Positions 1 through 9,902 of a stretch of DNA of 64,000 bases are shown in pieces (the stretch's first letter is position 1; every line of letters starts with the position of its first letter). The stretch lies in assembly GCA_026982695.1 (NCBI GenBank), contig JALSGS010000047.1, positions 62,001 to 126,000 on the forward strand, in the 5' to 3' direction. This stretch comes from Saprospiraceae bacterium (GTDB lineage: Bacteria > Bacteroidota > Bacteroidia > Chitinophagales > Saprospiraceae). Position numbers and translations under genes: made by a program. The notes beneath the pieces are model-generated. The model saw only the letters and a program-made list of their open reading frames with translations. It did not search any database and was not told the DNA's origin.

Positions 1-3000
1 GTAGCATGGGAACAATTGGATATTCCCCAAGATGCTTATGTAGATCAGCTCTTTGCACAGCTATTTAAGAGCTGGTGTGGATTGCCAGTGGATGTCAAGC
101 TGATCCAGCACCTAATGGAGCGCTTCCGTCAGTTGGGATTTCGGCTATGGGAGGTGGAAGCACATCAGTTGCTAGTCCATTCCTTTACAGATGGTGCGGT
201 GAGTTCGGACTTTTATGCCTTCAAGGAATCAATGGGTGTGGTCACATTGGCTGAACAATTGAGACCTTTGACACCCTGGGAGCGTGTGCTTAAAAGTATG
301 GAACAAATTGTTACCCAATCACCTCAGTCCCGACCACAGGTTAGTAGCCGTATCGCCTGGGTTTTGGATCCCGAAGCACAAACCATTGCGCCTCGTTTTC
401 AAAAAGTATCTACCCGTACAGGGGCATGGACCTTGGGGCGTGCCGTTACTCTGGAAGATCTCACTTTGAAGTATGGAGATGTGTTGTCACCTACCGATTG
501 GCAGATTGTCAATGCTTGTAAGAATGGCACTCCCCTTCTTCGAGAAATTAGCCTCAAGCGTTGCCCTGAGTTGTTGCGCTTTTTGTCACAACATCCTCAT
601 GTCTTTGTAGAGGGTGTGAGCAGTACGCCTGTCCAATTTGAATGGGTACAGGCCATTTTACAGGTGATAAAAGTAGAAGAAGGTTATCGATTCCGTTTAA
701 ACCCTCCGATTGCAGGAGCAGGGTTACACTTGGTGCGTCAGTCTCAGACTCGATTTGCTATAGTAGAAGTACCTCCGGCATTGGAGGAAGTCGTTGCACT
801 TATCAACAAGAAAGATCCACTCATACCGTTTCATGCTGAGGCGCAGCTCAAGGCAGTGATCCAGCGCGTTCAGTCAATTGTGCCTGTAATGACTGAGGAA
901 GATATTGCGCGTTTGCCGCAAGTCACCTCAGATCCGCGCATTCACTTGCATTTTGTTCCTTTGGATCAGGGGTTCGAGCTCGAGTTTTTAGTTAAGCCGC
1001 TACGTGATGCACCGCCATGGCTTCCCGTTGGTCAGGGCGATGTTGTTGTAGTAGGCAATATACAAGGTAAACAGGTGCGCGCAGTACGTGATCTGGAAGA
1101 AGAACGGCAGCGCTTGCAGCAGTTGATGTCGCTGCCTTATTGGAGCGAGCTGCAATTAAAGGGGCATCAAGCCATAGTACGTGATGAAGCACATTGCCTG
1201 CAGTTACTCAATGAGCTTACATCTTTGATCAAACAAGCAGTACTGGTCGTTGAGTGGCCCAGAGGTGGAAAGATACATGTAGCACGTCAGCTGGATCTTG
1301 ACGATTTTTCAATTTCCATTAGAAGTGTGGCCGAGTGGTTTGAGATAGAGGGGCAAGTACAGATTGATGAGGCGCAACTCCTCGATTTGCTGCAGCTCTT
1401 GGAGATGATGGAGGAACACAAGCAGTTTATTGAGCTACAGCCAGGTGAGTTTGTTGCGCTTACTCGACGTCTGGCCAAAAAACTTGAACAGCTGCAACGC
1501 GTAGCTATTCGCGGGTCACAACGACTGCGCCTTCACAAATTAGGCGGATTGATGCTGGATGAATGGCGCAGGGATCTGAACCAAGTGGATAGCGATGCTA
1601 CCTTCAATCGTTCCATTGAACAGGCTCGAGCAGCTTTTAGTAAGCAGTTTGAGCTTCCTTCACCCTCATTGTTCCAGGCGACCCTTCGGCCATATCAGCG
1701 CGAGGGCTATGTTTGGTTGCGTCGGTTGGCCGAGTGGGGTGTGGGCGCTTGTCTTGCCGATGATATGGGGTTGGGGAAAACCGTTCAGGCTTTAGCGCTT
1801 ATGAGTTTGCGTGCTCAACAAGGTCCGCAATTAGTAGTGGCACCAGCCAGCGTATGTCGCAACTGGCTAGCAGAGTGCCAACGTTTTTGCCCCAAACTAC
1901 GCCCCCACATCTTTGCCGAGACCAATCGATCAGAAGTGTTGACGCGGGCAACTGCCGGTGATCTGATCATCGTCACATATGACTTGTTGGCCCGCGAGTC
2001 GGATTTGTTTGCTGCTCGCCGTTGGGCAACTATTGTGCTGGATGAAGCACAAGCTATTAAAAACTTTCAAACCAACCGCTCCAAAGCAGCTATGCGCCTA
2101 CAAGGCGACTTTAAAATGATCATGACAGGTACGCCAGTGGAAAATCATCTGGGTGAGCTGTGGAATTTGTTCCACTTTATCAATCCGGGGCTATTGGGCG
2201 ATAGAACGCACTTTCGCCTTCAATTTGCCCTGCCCATAGAGCGGGGTGATGAGTCTGCTCGCCAGCAACTACAGCAATTAGTACGTCCCTTCATTTTGCG
2301 CCGCCGCAAGGATGAAGTACTCAAAGACTTGCCAGAGAAAACAGAGATCACCTTGGAGGTGCCTCTCAGCGAAGAAGAACAGGCATTTTACGAAGCGTTG
2401 CGAGTCAAGACGCTCCACAAGTTAGAACAGGCATCGGATTTGTCAGGCCAGATGCGCATACAAATACTGGCAGCGCTCACGCGTTTGCGCTTAGCTGCTT
2501 GTCATCCCAAGCTAGTCGATGCACAGGTGCCCATTCGCCATTCTGCCAAGCTCAAGCTGTTTGGTGAGCTGGTCTATGAATTGGTGGATGGTGGGCACAA
2601 GGCATTGGTGTTTAGCCAGTTTGTCAAGCATCTCAAGTTGCTCGAAGAGGTGTTGCAGCAGCAGGGCATTAGTTATCAGTATCTCGATGGCAGTACGCCA
2701 GGCAAGGTGCGACAGCAACGCATTGAAGCATTCCAATCGGGGCAAGGCGATGTGTTTCTCATCAGCCTTAAAGCAGGTGGTACAGGACTCAACCTCACTG
2801 CAGCCGATTATGTAATTCACATGGATCCATGGTGGAACCCCGCTGTCGAAGACCAAGCCACTGACCGAGCCCATCGCATTGGCCAGGAGCGCCCAGTCAC
2901 AGTATATCGCTTGGTAGCTGCTCGTACTATAGAAGAAAAAATATTGCAGCTTCACAGCGAAAAGCGCGACTTGGCCGATGCGCTCTTGGCAGGTACCGAT

Positions 3001-3051
3001 GCCAGTGCGCGCCTTAGTGTGGAAGATCTGATGCAGTTATTGCGCAACTGA
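1..3051 (+). CDS. SNF2-family DEAD/DEAH-type helicase (5' partial)
   Basis: ATP-dependent DNA translocase of the bacterial SNF2/RapA-like class. The frame is open from base 1, so the true start lies before the window; the first in-window start-like codon is a TTG at 16, and residue numbers here count from it. The Walker A segment DDMGLGKT is at about residues 582-589, the DEAQ box at 676-679, and the motif VI segment ATDRAHRIGQ near 947-956, giving the two RecA lobes in the last ~450 residues. The long N-terminal half has no motif I recognise, as is usual for bacterial SNF2 proteins. The target (nucleosome-free DNA, RNA polymerase or repair complexes) cannot be read from sequence. The next gene follows after 78 bases on the same strand. 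Confidence 0.93.
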   Translation, partial: VAWEQLDIPQDAYVDQLFAQLFKSWCGLPVDVKLIQHLMERFRQLGFRLWEVEAHQLLVHSFTDGAVSSDFYAFKESMGVVTLAEQLRPLTPWERVLKSMEQIVTQSPQSRPQVSSRIAWVLDPEAQTIAPRFQKVSTRTGAWTLGRAVTLEDLTLKYGDVLSPTDWQIVNACKNGTPLLREISLKRCPELLRFLSQHPHVFVEGVSSTPVQFEWVQAILQVIKVEEGYRFRLNPPIAGAGLHLVRQSQTRFAIVEVPPALEEVVALINKKDPLIPFHAEAQLKAVIQRVQSIVPVMTEEDIARLPQVTSDPRIHLHFVPLDQGFELEFLVKPLRDAPPWLPVGQGDVVVVGNIQGKQVRAVRDLEEERQRLQQLMSLPYWSELQLKGHQAIVRDEAHCLQLLNELTSLIKQAVLVVEWPRGGKIHVARQLDLDDFSISIRSVAEWFEIEGQVQIDEAQLLDLLQLLEMMEEHKQFIELQPGEFVALTRRLAKKLEQLQRVAIRGSQRLRLHKLGGLMLDEWRRDLNQVDSDATFNRSIEQARAAFSKQFELPSPSLFQATLRPYQREGYVWLRRLAEWGVGACLADDMGLGKTVQALALMSLRAQQGPQLVVAPASVCRNWLAECQRFCPKLRPHIFAETNRSEVLTRATAGDLIIVTYDLLARESDLFAARRWATIVLDEAQAIKNFQTNRSKAAMRLQGDFKMIMTGTPVENHLGELWNLFHFINPGLLGDRTHFRLQFALPIERGDESARQQLQQLVRPFILRRRKDEVLKDLPEKTEITLEVPLSEEEQAFYEALRVKTLHKLEQASDLSGQMRIQILAALTRLRLAACHPKLVDAQVPIRHSAKLKLFGELVYELVDGGHKALVFSQFVKHLKLLEEVLQQQGISYQYLDGSTPGKVRQQRIEAFQSGQGDVFLISLKAGGTGLNLTAADYVIHMDPWWNPAVEDQATDRAHRIGQERPVTVYRLVAARTIEEKILQLHSEKRDLADALLAGTDASARLSVEDLMQLLRN

Positions 3052-3129
3052 CCGGTTGTTTGCGCAAGTATGATGAAGCAACTGTGGATCCAGTTCTGAG
3101 CTTGATTGGGCGCTTAATTAACCACCGCT

Positions 3130-4377
3130 ATGAGTGAGCAGCAACACGTCAAAATTATCAATGATCCCGTATATGGCTTTGTCTCTATACCGTACAATCT
3201 CTTATTTACACTTATTGAACATCCCTGGTTCCAGCGCTTGCGGCGTATCAAGCAGGTAAGCTTGAGCGACTACGTCTATCCAGGGGCCATTCATACGCGT
3301 TTTCATCATGCATTGGGGGCACTACATCTGACGCAACAAGCCATCTCTGTGTTGCGCAGTAAGGGAGTAGCCATTAGTGAAGAGGAGGCATTAGGTCTGT
3401 GTGTGGCTATTTTGCTGCACGACATAGGACATGGACCTTTTAGCCATACGTTGGAAGGCGCATTGTTGCCTGTATCGCACGAGCAGTTGTCGTTGTGGTT
3501 TATGGAGGCACTTAACGAACAGCTTGATGGTCATTTGTCATTAGCTATTCAGATATTCAAGGGCACATATCATCGCCCTTTTTTACATCAGCTTGTGAGC
3601 GGACAGCTGGATATGGATCGCATGGACTATCTCAGTAGAGATAGTTTTTTTACAGGTGTATACGAAGGCGTTATCGGCTACGATCGCATTATTAAAATGC
3701 TGGCGGTGCACGATGAGGAGCTGGTGGTGGAAGAGAAGGGGATCTATTCTGTTGAGAAGTTTTTGATCGCTCGAAGGCTTATGTATTGGCAAGTGTATTT
3801 ACACAAGACGGTATTGTCGGCCGAGCAAATGCTGCGACGCATATTTTTACGTGCACGAGCGCTCCGTCAGGAAGTTACAACACCCTTAGCGGGTGTGTCC
3901 CCTCATCTGGATTTCTTTTTACGGCAGCAGTTGTCGAAAAAGGATTTTGCCCAAAGGCCTGACGAGCTATTGGCGCATTTCGCTCAGTTGGACGACCACG
4001 ATGTCATGGCTGCAGTAAAAGCCTTTGTTCAGGCACAGGATCCCATTTTGGCATTTTTGGCCAAACGCTTACTCAACCGCAAGTTGTTTCGCCTCAAGCT
4101 GCAACATTCCCCCATCGCGCAACAGCAAATAGACAATTTGCGTCGCAAAGCCGCGTCCTGCTTTACGACGTTGGGCTCCTTGGCACCTGAATATCTCGTT
4201 TTTTCTGGTACAGAGTCCAATAGTGCCTATAGTACTGCACGCGATGAAATTCGCATCAAGATGAAAGGTGGCCGTGTAGCCCCCTTGTCAGCTGTGGCAG
4301 ACTACGGTATTGCCCCTACTATTGTCACCAAACACTATCTGTGCTACCCCAAGGAGTTGGAAGATTTCTCCTCATAG
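3130..4377 (+). CDS. HD-domain phosphohydrolase (dNTPase/SAMHD1-like, COG1078 type)
   Basis: Metal-dependent phosphohydrolase of the HD superfamily, 415 residues. The N-terminus has the family's typical KIINDPVYGFVSIP opening, then an HTRFHHALG segment and the metal-binding HD pair in LLHDIGHGPFSH (His97-Asp98). A later HQLVSGQLDMDRMDYLSRD segment supplies the second Asp ligand region. Relatives include SAMHD1-like dNTP triphosphohydrolases and the YdhJ/YwfO group, so nucleotide hydrolysis is likely but the substrate is inferred. The ATG at 3130 is the first good start after the SNF2 gene. It ends 4 bases before the convergent permease gene; no terminator is visible in that gap. Confidence 0.85.
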   Translation: MSEQQHVKIINDPVYGFVSIPYNLLFTLIEHPWFQRLRRIKQVSLSDYVYPGAIHTRFHHALGALHLTQQAISVLRSKGVAISEEEALGLCVAILLHDIGHGPFSHTLEGALLPVSHEQLSLWFMEALNEQLDGHLSLAIQIFKGTYHRPFLHQLVSGQLDMDRMDYLSRDSFFTGVYEGVIGYDRIIKMLAVHDEELVVEEKGIYSVEKFLIARRLMYWQVYLHKTVLSAEQMLRRIFLRARALRQEVTTPLAGVSPHLDFFLRQQLSKKDFAQRPDELLAHFAQLDDHDVMAAVKAFVQAQDPILAFLAKRLLNRKLFRLKLQHSPIAQQQIDNLRRKAASCFTTLGSLAPEYLVFSGTESNSAYSTARDEIRIKMKGGRVAPLSAVADYGIAPTIVTKHYLCYPKELEDFSS

Positions 4378-4381
4378 ATGA

Positions 4382-5599
4382 CTATTCTTCGCGAATAAGT
4401 GCAGGTAGTGATTGAGCCTTCTGGGCGGGAAGGACGGAAGCTGCTAATCCGATGAGCAGCACGGTAAAGGCTACTACGAAAAAATCGGGCCATCGCATTT
4501 GCACCGGATAGGCTTGTACGACGAAACCTTCAGGAATGCCAATTAGTCCATATTGCTTTTGCAGCAAGTAAAATATTGTAGCTAAGATAAAACCCATTAC
4601 TAATCCCAATGTACTGATGAGCAACCCCTCGACCAAAAATACTTGCCGTATCAGCTGGCTGGTAGCACCCATTGCACGTAATATGGCAATGTCTTTTTTC
4701 TTTTCCAGGACAATCATCCACAGTGAGCCTACCATATTGAAAGCCACTAGGATGAGCACTAGTGTGAGGATGGCGTAACTCAGCCATTTTTCTATATTCA
4801 TCAGCTTGAAAAATGCTTCTTCTTGCTGATAGCGATCTTTTACGGCAAAATGAGGGCCTACGGCTTTTTGAATGGCTGTAATAGCTGATGCCATGTCGGC
4901 ATCTGGCATTAATCGTATTTCGAGTGCAGTGAGCTGACCATCGAGCTGCATGAGTTCTTGTGCGAACCATAGAGGTGCTAATACGTATTGTTGGTCGTAC
5001 TCTTGCTGGATTTTAAACGTGCCTGCTGCATAGGCATATCGCTTCCGGAAGGGCTGTTCAAGGGTGGAGCGCAGTTTGCGTTTGGCCATGTACACCACTA
5101 CGGGCTCTAAGTAGTCATCGATATTGACGCCCAACTTGTTGCGCATGCCAGCACCTAGTACCAGATAAGGACGTCCATCTCGTTCGAGCACATAATGCCC
5201 TTCTATCACTGTGGAGTCGATGTGAGTGACTTGGTGGTAATATTGATCTACGCCCTTTAATATGCCAAAGTGTTGATTGTCTTTGTACTCAAAAAAAGCC
5301 ACTTCCTCGAGCGAACGAGCTACGAGGGCAACTTCAGGCAGTGCCTGAAGTTGTGCAATGAGCAAAGAGTCTTCCTCGAAGGTTTTGCCCTTGAGTGGGG
5401 TGATTTTAATTTCGGGATTGAAGTTGCCAAAAAGGCTGGTGAGCAGTACCTCAAATCCGTTAAATACCGATAGGACCAATAAGAGGGCTGCCGTTCCAAT
5501 GGCCAACCCCGTCACGGTAATGCCCGTGATAATGTTGATGGCATTGGTGCTCTTTCGAGCAAACAAATAGCGTTGGGCAATGCGTAGTGGTAATTGCAT
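4382..5599 (-). CDS. ABC transporter permease, LolC/LolE-FtsX family
   Basis: Inner-membrane permease subunit of the lipoprotein-releasing (LolCDE) or MacB/FtsX-type ABC systems. The N-terminus (QLPLRIAQRYLFARKS) and the first membrane helix (about residues 24-48) are typical of LolC/LolE. A large periplasmic MacB_PCD-like domain follows, then three C-terminal helices of the FtsX core (about 270-400). The frame opens further upstream (to 5662), but homologues begin at the Met encoded at 5599, giving 405 residues. No ATPase or periplasmic partner gene lies next to it, so the ATPase must be elsewhere. It sits downstream of comEC on the same strand with a 106-base gap. Confidence 0.85.
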   Translation of the reverse strand: MQLPLRIAQRYLFARKSTNAINIITGITVTGLAIGTAALLLVLSVFNGFEVLLTSLFGNFNPEIKITPLKGKTFEEDSLLIAQLQALPEVALVARSLEEVAFFEYKDNQHFGILKGVDQYYHQVTHIDSTVIEGHYVLERDGRPYLVLGAGMRNKLGVNIDDYLEPVVVYMAKRKLRSTLEQPFRKRYAYAAGTFKIQQEYDQQYVLAPLWFAQELMQLDGQLTALEIRLMPDADMASAITAIQKAVGPHFAVKDRYQQEEAFFKLMNIEKWLSYAILTLVLILVAFNMVGSLWMIVLEKKKDIAILRAMGATSQLIRQVFLVEGLLISTLGLVMGFILATIFYLLQKQYGLIGIPEGFVVQAYPVQMRWPDFFVVAFTVLLIGLAASVLPAQKAQSLPALIREE

Positions 5600-5705
5600 A
5601 TTGTCGTAATCGCACTGGGGCCAAAGTTCGCTTTTTGTGGCAAACAGCTGTAACGTTGGCAAGATAATTTAAGTTGCATATGCTTTTGCGAAGTAGAGGA
5701 AGAGG

Positions 5706-7784
5706 TTATTTGAATTGCCAGGATCCTTGATTTTTCAAGTCGTGCCAAGGTATACCAGCAGCATAGAGATAGTTATACCATTGGCGTGTTTTGTACTTAT
5801 TCAGCGTGTTGTCTAATAAGATGAATGCCGATAGAGGGTATGTAGTTTGAGATGGGGAACTTTGCTTATGTACCAGATGAACCCATCGCATAGGCATTTG
5901 CCGTGTAGGGGGGGCATAGGTACTGATGATGCCTTTTGGCAAAACCCAGCTCTTACCTGTCCATAGGCCCCACGCGGCTTGCATGGGCGGCGCATCAAGG
6001 GGGTAGATGTATGTTTTTTCAATGCCTTTCCAAGCTGAATAGCCAGCGGTGGCAAAGTAAATATCCTTTTTAGGGGCACCATCATGCCATAACCACAGCT
6101 TCCCGTGCCAGGCAATGCCTACTACTGTATGGTGGCGTACTTGAAATGCAATCCATTCCAGTTGTTGCCACTGGTGATAGCGAAAAGCTATATGGGTAAT
6201 TGCGGCAAGCCATGCCACAAACAGTGCATAGTGTATTTTTCGAAATTGGCGCTGCCATAAAGCGGCAGCTAAGAGCCATATTGCCCCATAGAGCAACCAT
6301 AAGGTGTAGTTTTCTATCCAAATATGTGAGATGCTGTGAACGGGTAAGTGCTGTATAGCACGCATTGCCTCGTTGAGCCCATCGGTAGTGAGAGATAGCA
6401 TTTTGCCAAAAAGCCATCCTCCGCCTGGGACAAGTGATTCCCCAACAAGTGTCAGTATGCCTAAACACAACAGCACAAAGGCTGCTGGCACAGCAATAAG
6501 GCTGGAAAGCCAAAAGTATGTGGGAAATTGATGAAAGTAGTACATGCTAATAGGTGCGGTAGTCAACTGAGCCGCTAATGATACAGTACACAGCGACCAC
6601 AGATAGTGCAAGAGACGAGATGGTGGATTCCACAACGACGCCAAATGAGGTTGAAACGCCAGGATCCCGCTTAGGGCTAAGTAAGAAAGTTGGAAGCTGG
6701 GCTGTACGAGCAAGAAGGGATCGATGATAAGAAGTATAAAAGCAGAAGCTGCCAGAATATTCCAAATAAAGACTGACCGATGATACAAGCGAGCTATGAT
6801 AAAGAATGAGAACATAGTGGCTGCGCGACATACTGAAGGAGAAAGACCAGTAAGTAGCGCAAAGCCCCATAGGACCGTGAGCAATAACAGTGCCCTGGGC
6901 CATCGGCCCCGATAGGTGCGAAAGAAGAAAATACGATTTAGCACACCTTGCAGCACCCATAAAATAAGACCTACGTGTAAACCCGATACGGCTAAAATGT
7001 GCATCGCACCTGCTTCGGCGTAAGTGGTACGCACTTTTTCGTCTAAAGCTTGCCGATATCCAAGTATGAGTGCTGAGGCTACGCCAAAGGCCTCAGGTTG
7101 TCTCAAATATTGCTTGAGGTATTGCAGCATTCTGAGTCGTAGCTGCATCGCAGCGCGGCGCAAGTGCCAAGGATTGCCCTGGGCTACTTTAAACCACTTG
7201 TTTGCTGGTACCCACATCTTGAAGTGCACATTGCGCAGGCGCATGTACTGTTTGAAGTCAAAACCATGGGGGTTAGCAGCAGGAGCTAAGGATTGGAAGA
7301 TGCCGTGCACGAGTAGTATGTCGCCCCATAACAGGCTGGCTGAATCCTGTTGAGGCTGGAGGTACAGCAAGATGCGGCCTTGGGCAGGAGAAAGTGATTG
7401 TGCATCCGTGCCTATTTTAAGCACTTGGCCGATTGCGCGCAAGGATTTCCCTTTTTGTTGTGGGCTACTGGCTATTTTCACTACTAACCAACAACCTTGG
7501 TTTGGGTGAACTTTTTTGCTGTAGTGCTTTCGCCAATGTATTTGATGATGATTAATCGTACGTTCGTAACCAATGCATATGAATAATGCTGAAAGTACCA
7601 ATCCAAACAAGTAGCGTTGGAGTACCCACTGTGGGTGTCGGTGTAACCAGAAGAGTAGTAATGTGCCTAGTATGAGTATGGGCCATGTCAGCCAAGGTGT
7701 TGGACGATCTATAGCAATGCCCAATGCAACTCCTATGAGGAGCGGAATGAGCCATCGAACAAAAGGGTGCTGATGCCAAGTCAT
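5706..7784 (-). CDS. comEC: ComEC/Rec2-family competence channel protein
   Basis: Polytopic inner-membrane protein that carries transforming single-stranded DNA into the cytoplasm. The N-terminus has three hydrophobic stretches and a DUF4131-like soluble region. The hallmark Competence-domain segment AGAMHILAVSGLHVGL lies near residue 250, followed by about eight further membrane segments. The C-terminal ~180 residues are soluble but lack an obvious HxHxDH metallo-beta-lactamase signature. This matches the shorter (~690 residue) Bacteroidota form and differs from the Bacillus protein. The ATG at 7784 overlaps the stop of the upstream HhH gene (ATGA), so the two are probably translationally coupled. 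Confidence 0.92.
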   Translation of the reverse strand: MTWHQHPFVRWLIPLLIGVALGIAIDRPTPWLTWPILILGTLLLFWLHRHPQWVLQRYLFGLVLSALFICIGYERTINHHQIHWRKHYSKKVHPNQGCWLVVKIASSPQQKGKSLRAIGQVLKIGTDAQSLSPAQGRILLYLQPQQDSASLLWGDILLVHGIFQSLAPAANPHGFDFKQYMRLRNVHFKMWVPANKWFKVAQGNPWHLRRAAMQLRLRMLQYLKQYLRQPEAFGVASALILGYRQALDEKVRTTYAEAGAMHILAVSGLHVGLILWVLQGVLNRIFFFRTYRGRWPRALLLLTVLWGFALLTGLSPSVCRAATMFSFFIIARLYHRSVFIWNILAASAFILLIIDPFLLVQPSFQLSYLALSGILAFQPHLASLWNPPSRLLHYLWSLCTVSLAAQLTTAPISMYYFHQFPTYFWLSSLIAVPAAFVLLCLGILTLVGESLVPGGGWLFGKMLSLTTDGLNEAMRAIQHLPVHSISHIWIENYTLWLLYGAIWLLAAALWQRQFRKIHYALFVAWLAAITHIAFRYHQWQQLEWIAFQVRHHTVVGIAWHGKLWLWHDGAPKKDIYFATAGYSAWKGIEKTYIYPLDAPPMQAAWGLWTGKSWVLPKGIISTYAPPTRQMPMRWVHLVHKQSSPSQTTYPLSAFILLDNTLNKYKTRQWYNYLYAAGIPWHDLKNQGSWQFK

Positions 7785-8944
7785 GATCCAGATGGCGGGC
7801 TACAGGTTAGGTAAGGCAATAGGCGACGGATCTGACTAGGTGAAAATAGCCCGGTACGCGATATTTCCTTTGGATGGGTAAACGCACCGTGTTGGGTGCG
7901 CCAAGCGACTATCCCACGTGCTTGTAGTTGAGAAATGTAGGGGTGGCTACTGAGTTGTTTTACTGAGGCTGTGTTGAGGTCGAGTTGCTGCCACGGAGTA
8001 GTGCAGTGCAAATAGGCTCTTATAGCTTGGAATACCGTATCGGGCAATCCGTATGTTTCAGCTACTTGTTCAACGCTGTAAAATCCACCTAAAGCTTTGC
8101 GAAAGCGCAAAATGCGCTTGCCATATCCCTTTCCAATTCCCTTTAGTTGCATCCAGTCGGCCAATGAAGCAGTATTGATGTCAATGTATATCGTATCGGT
8201 CTTGGCAGAGAGGGAAGCAGGAGAATTTGTATTGGAGCTAGTGGCCACATGTTGTGGGGGGGCGGATTGGATTTTGATCCAAGGCTTGAGTTGGATAAAG
8301 ATCGAATCCGTCATGCCGTATATCTTGCGCAACGATTCGGCGTTTCGGAAGCGTCCGCCTGCGGCTCTATACCGGATGATGTTTTCGGCAATGCGCGGTG
8401 GGCATCCTACCAATAGCAGTGAATCTTTGGGCACAGTATTAGGGTCAAAATAGAAGGGGGTGGGTGCCACTGGGTCGAGGTGAGGTTGTGCTTGGAGCTT
8501 ATTTGCTTGTTTGGTCTCAGAGTGTGCAATATGGCAATGGGGGGCTAGGCGTTCGTACCACTGGGGGGTCATTAAGTACAGGCGTTTTAGGTCTTCTACG
8601 TGCCTGAAATAACCACCTTTTTCTCGATAGCGCACTACAGAACGTGCCATGGGCGTGGGCCATCCAGCAGCGATGAGTGCTTCTAAGCTGCTTTGGTTAG
8701 GATCAAAAGGTCGGATTATCGTTGTTGCAGTACGGAGGGTGTCTGGATGAGGGCCTTTTTGCTCTGCTTGTGCGAGGAGTTGTAGCCATTGTTGGGGTGG
8801 TTCCCAATATGTGTCTTTGGACAAAAAGATGGATTTGCAGTAGTAAGGGATAGCTATAGATAGCAGTAATAGCAGGAAAAGTACAATTGCGGCATCGCGT
8901 TCTGCTCGTGAGTAGTGGAAATATTCGCGCAGTTCGTGACGCAT
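7781..8944 (-). CDS. Membrane-anchored protein with four helix-hairpin-helix (ComEA-like) repeats
   Basis: 387-residue protein with one N-terminal membrane segment (about residues 18-35) and four repeats that each begin with a D-x-N box and contain a helix-hairpin-helix: roughly residues 80-125, 166-212, 253-300 and 320-375. The third is the most canonical (DINTAS...LKGIGKGYGKRI), resembling the ComEA DNA-binding unit; the others have diverged hairpins. ComEA normally has one such unit. HhH units bind DNA backbone non-specifically, so an envelope-anchored DNA receptor feeding ComEC is the natural inference. This is supported by the 4-base ATGA overlap with comEC. Annotated relatives are often just 'helix-hairpin-helix domain-containing protein'. 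Confidence 0.85.
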   Translation of the reverse strand: MRHELREYFHYSRAERDAAIVLFLLLLLSIAIPYYCKSIFLSKDTYWEPPQQWLQLLAQAEQKGPHPDTLRTATTIIRPFDPNQSSLEALIAAGWPTPMARSVVRYREKGGYFRHVEDLKRLYLMTPQWYERLAPHCHIAHSETKQANKLQAQPHLDPVAPTPFYFDPNTVPKDSLLLVGCPPRIAENIIRYRAAGGRFRNAESLRKIYGMTDSIFIQLKPWIKIQSAPPQHVATSSNTNSPASLSAKTDTIYIDINTASLADWMQLKGIGKGYGKRILRFRKALGGFYSVEQVAETYGLPDTVFQAIRAYLHCTTPWQQLDLNTASVKQLSSHPYISQLQARGIVAWRTQHGAFTHPKEISRTGLFSPSQIRRLLPYLTCSPPSGS

Positions 8945-9066
8945 GACTAAGGGTTTTGGGTGTTAGTGGTTGTTGGAGTCGTGGTGTGCACATTCACAGT
9001 GCTTTGCAGGCAATAGCTGCATTGCGGAAAAATAGGCTGTGGAATGGGTAATCGGATATGGTCGGG

Positions 9067-9879
9067 CTACTGCTTGAGTTGATGCAGTAATTGACCCGCT
9101 TTAGGACTAAAAAAGCTGTTGTGAGTTTCCTTTAGCTGTTCAAGTAGAGAAATCGCTTTTTTTCGTTGGTTTTCTTTAATATATATTAGGGCTAAATACC
9201 ATTGGGCGGCTTTTTGATAGTCACTATGTGGGTTTTGACTTACCTTCTTGAATAATGGGATAGCATCTGTCGTTTGTCCGGTTTGAAGGTAAGCTTGGCC
9301 CAGAAAGAACTGGACGATATCGTTTTCGGGGTTGCGTACGAGCCATTGTTTGAGCAAGGGAATGCTTTCTTCGTATTGAGCGTTATCAAAAGCTTGGAAG
9401 CCTTGCAAGAGTTCACTGGGGAGTGGTGGAGAAGTGCTTTGGTGACTTCGATAGTGGAGGGGAAAATCAATTTCGTAGGGTTGATAGTACTGGGAAAATA
9501 GTGCAGCAGGGCGTTGGATGTAATAGATTCGATAGAAAGAAAGGGCAATGATTAGTACGAGTACTGCTGCAGCGGCACTACGCCATAAAGGCTTGATGTA
9601 GATGGGATACTTTCTGTGTGGGCGTTGCTGGTTTATTATACGTTGTACTTTTTGCCACACCTTTTCCCGTTGTTGGGTAAGCTGATCAGGTGAGGGACAG
9701 CCCGTCTCCATGAACCCGTCGATTGCGTCGCTACACAAGGGGCAATCGATTAGGTGAGTTTCTACTGCCCTTTCGGATTGTGGCGATAGTTGGCCCTTAC
9801 AATAGGCTTCAATTTGTCGAGGGGATAGACATGGCCCATTACTGGAAAAAATTTTGGTCACGATATTCTTCTCCTCCAT
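9067..9879 (-). CDS. Anti-sigma-factor-like membrane protein with TPR periplasmic region
   Basis: About 270 residues. The cytoplasmic N-terminus carries an anti-sigma zinc-finger-like motif, HLIDCPLC (HX3CX2C), preceded by LSPRQIEAYCKGQLS. One membrane helix follows near residues 105-122. The periplasmic C-terminal half contains TPR-like helices (FDNAQYEESIPLLKQWL, FFLGQAYLQTGQTTDAIPLF and QWYLALIYIKENQRKKAI). It lies directly downstream of an ECF sigma gene, so it probably binds and holds that sigma factor, with the TPR region sensing an envelope signal; this is inferred. A GTG at 9888 is in frame, but the ATG at 9879 is preferred. Confidence 0.78.
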   Translation of the reverse strand: MEEKNIVTKIFSSNGPCLSPRQIEAYCKGQLSPQSERAVETHLIDCPLCSDAIDGFMETGCPSPDQLTQQREKVWQKVQRIINQQRPHRKYPIYIKPLWRSAAAAVLVLIIALSFYRIYYIQRPAALFSQYYQPYEIDFPLHYRSHQSTSPPLPSELLQGFQAFDNAQYEESIPLLKQWLVRNPENDIVQFFLGQAYLQTGQTTDAIPLFKKVSQNPHSDYQKAAQWYLALIYIKENQRKKAISLLEQLKETHNSFFSPKAGQLLHQLKQ

Positions 9880-9902
9880 GATGTGCACCAGATGTTGTTG
9901 GG

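Noticed and set aside
2512-2955. 147-residue open frame antisense to the SNF2 gene
   Set aside because: The opposite strand encodes the conserved helicase C-lobe, including motif VI.
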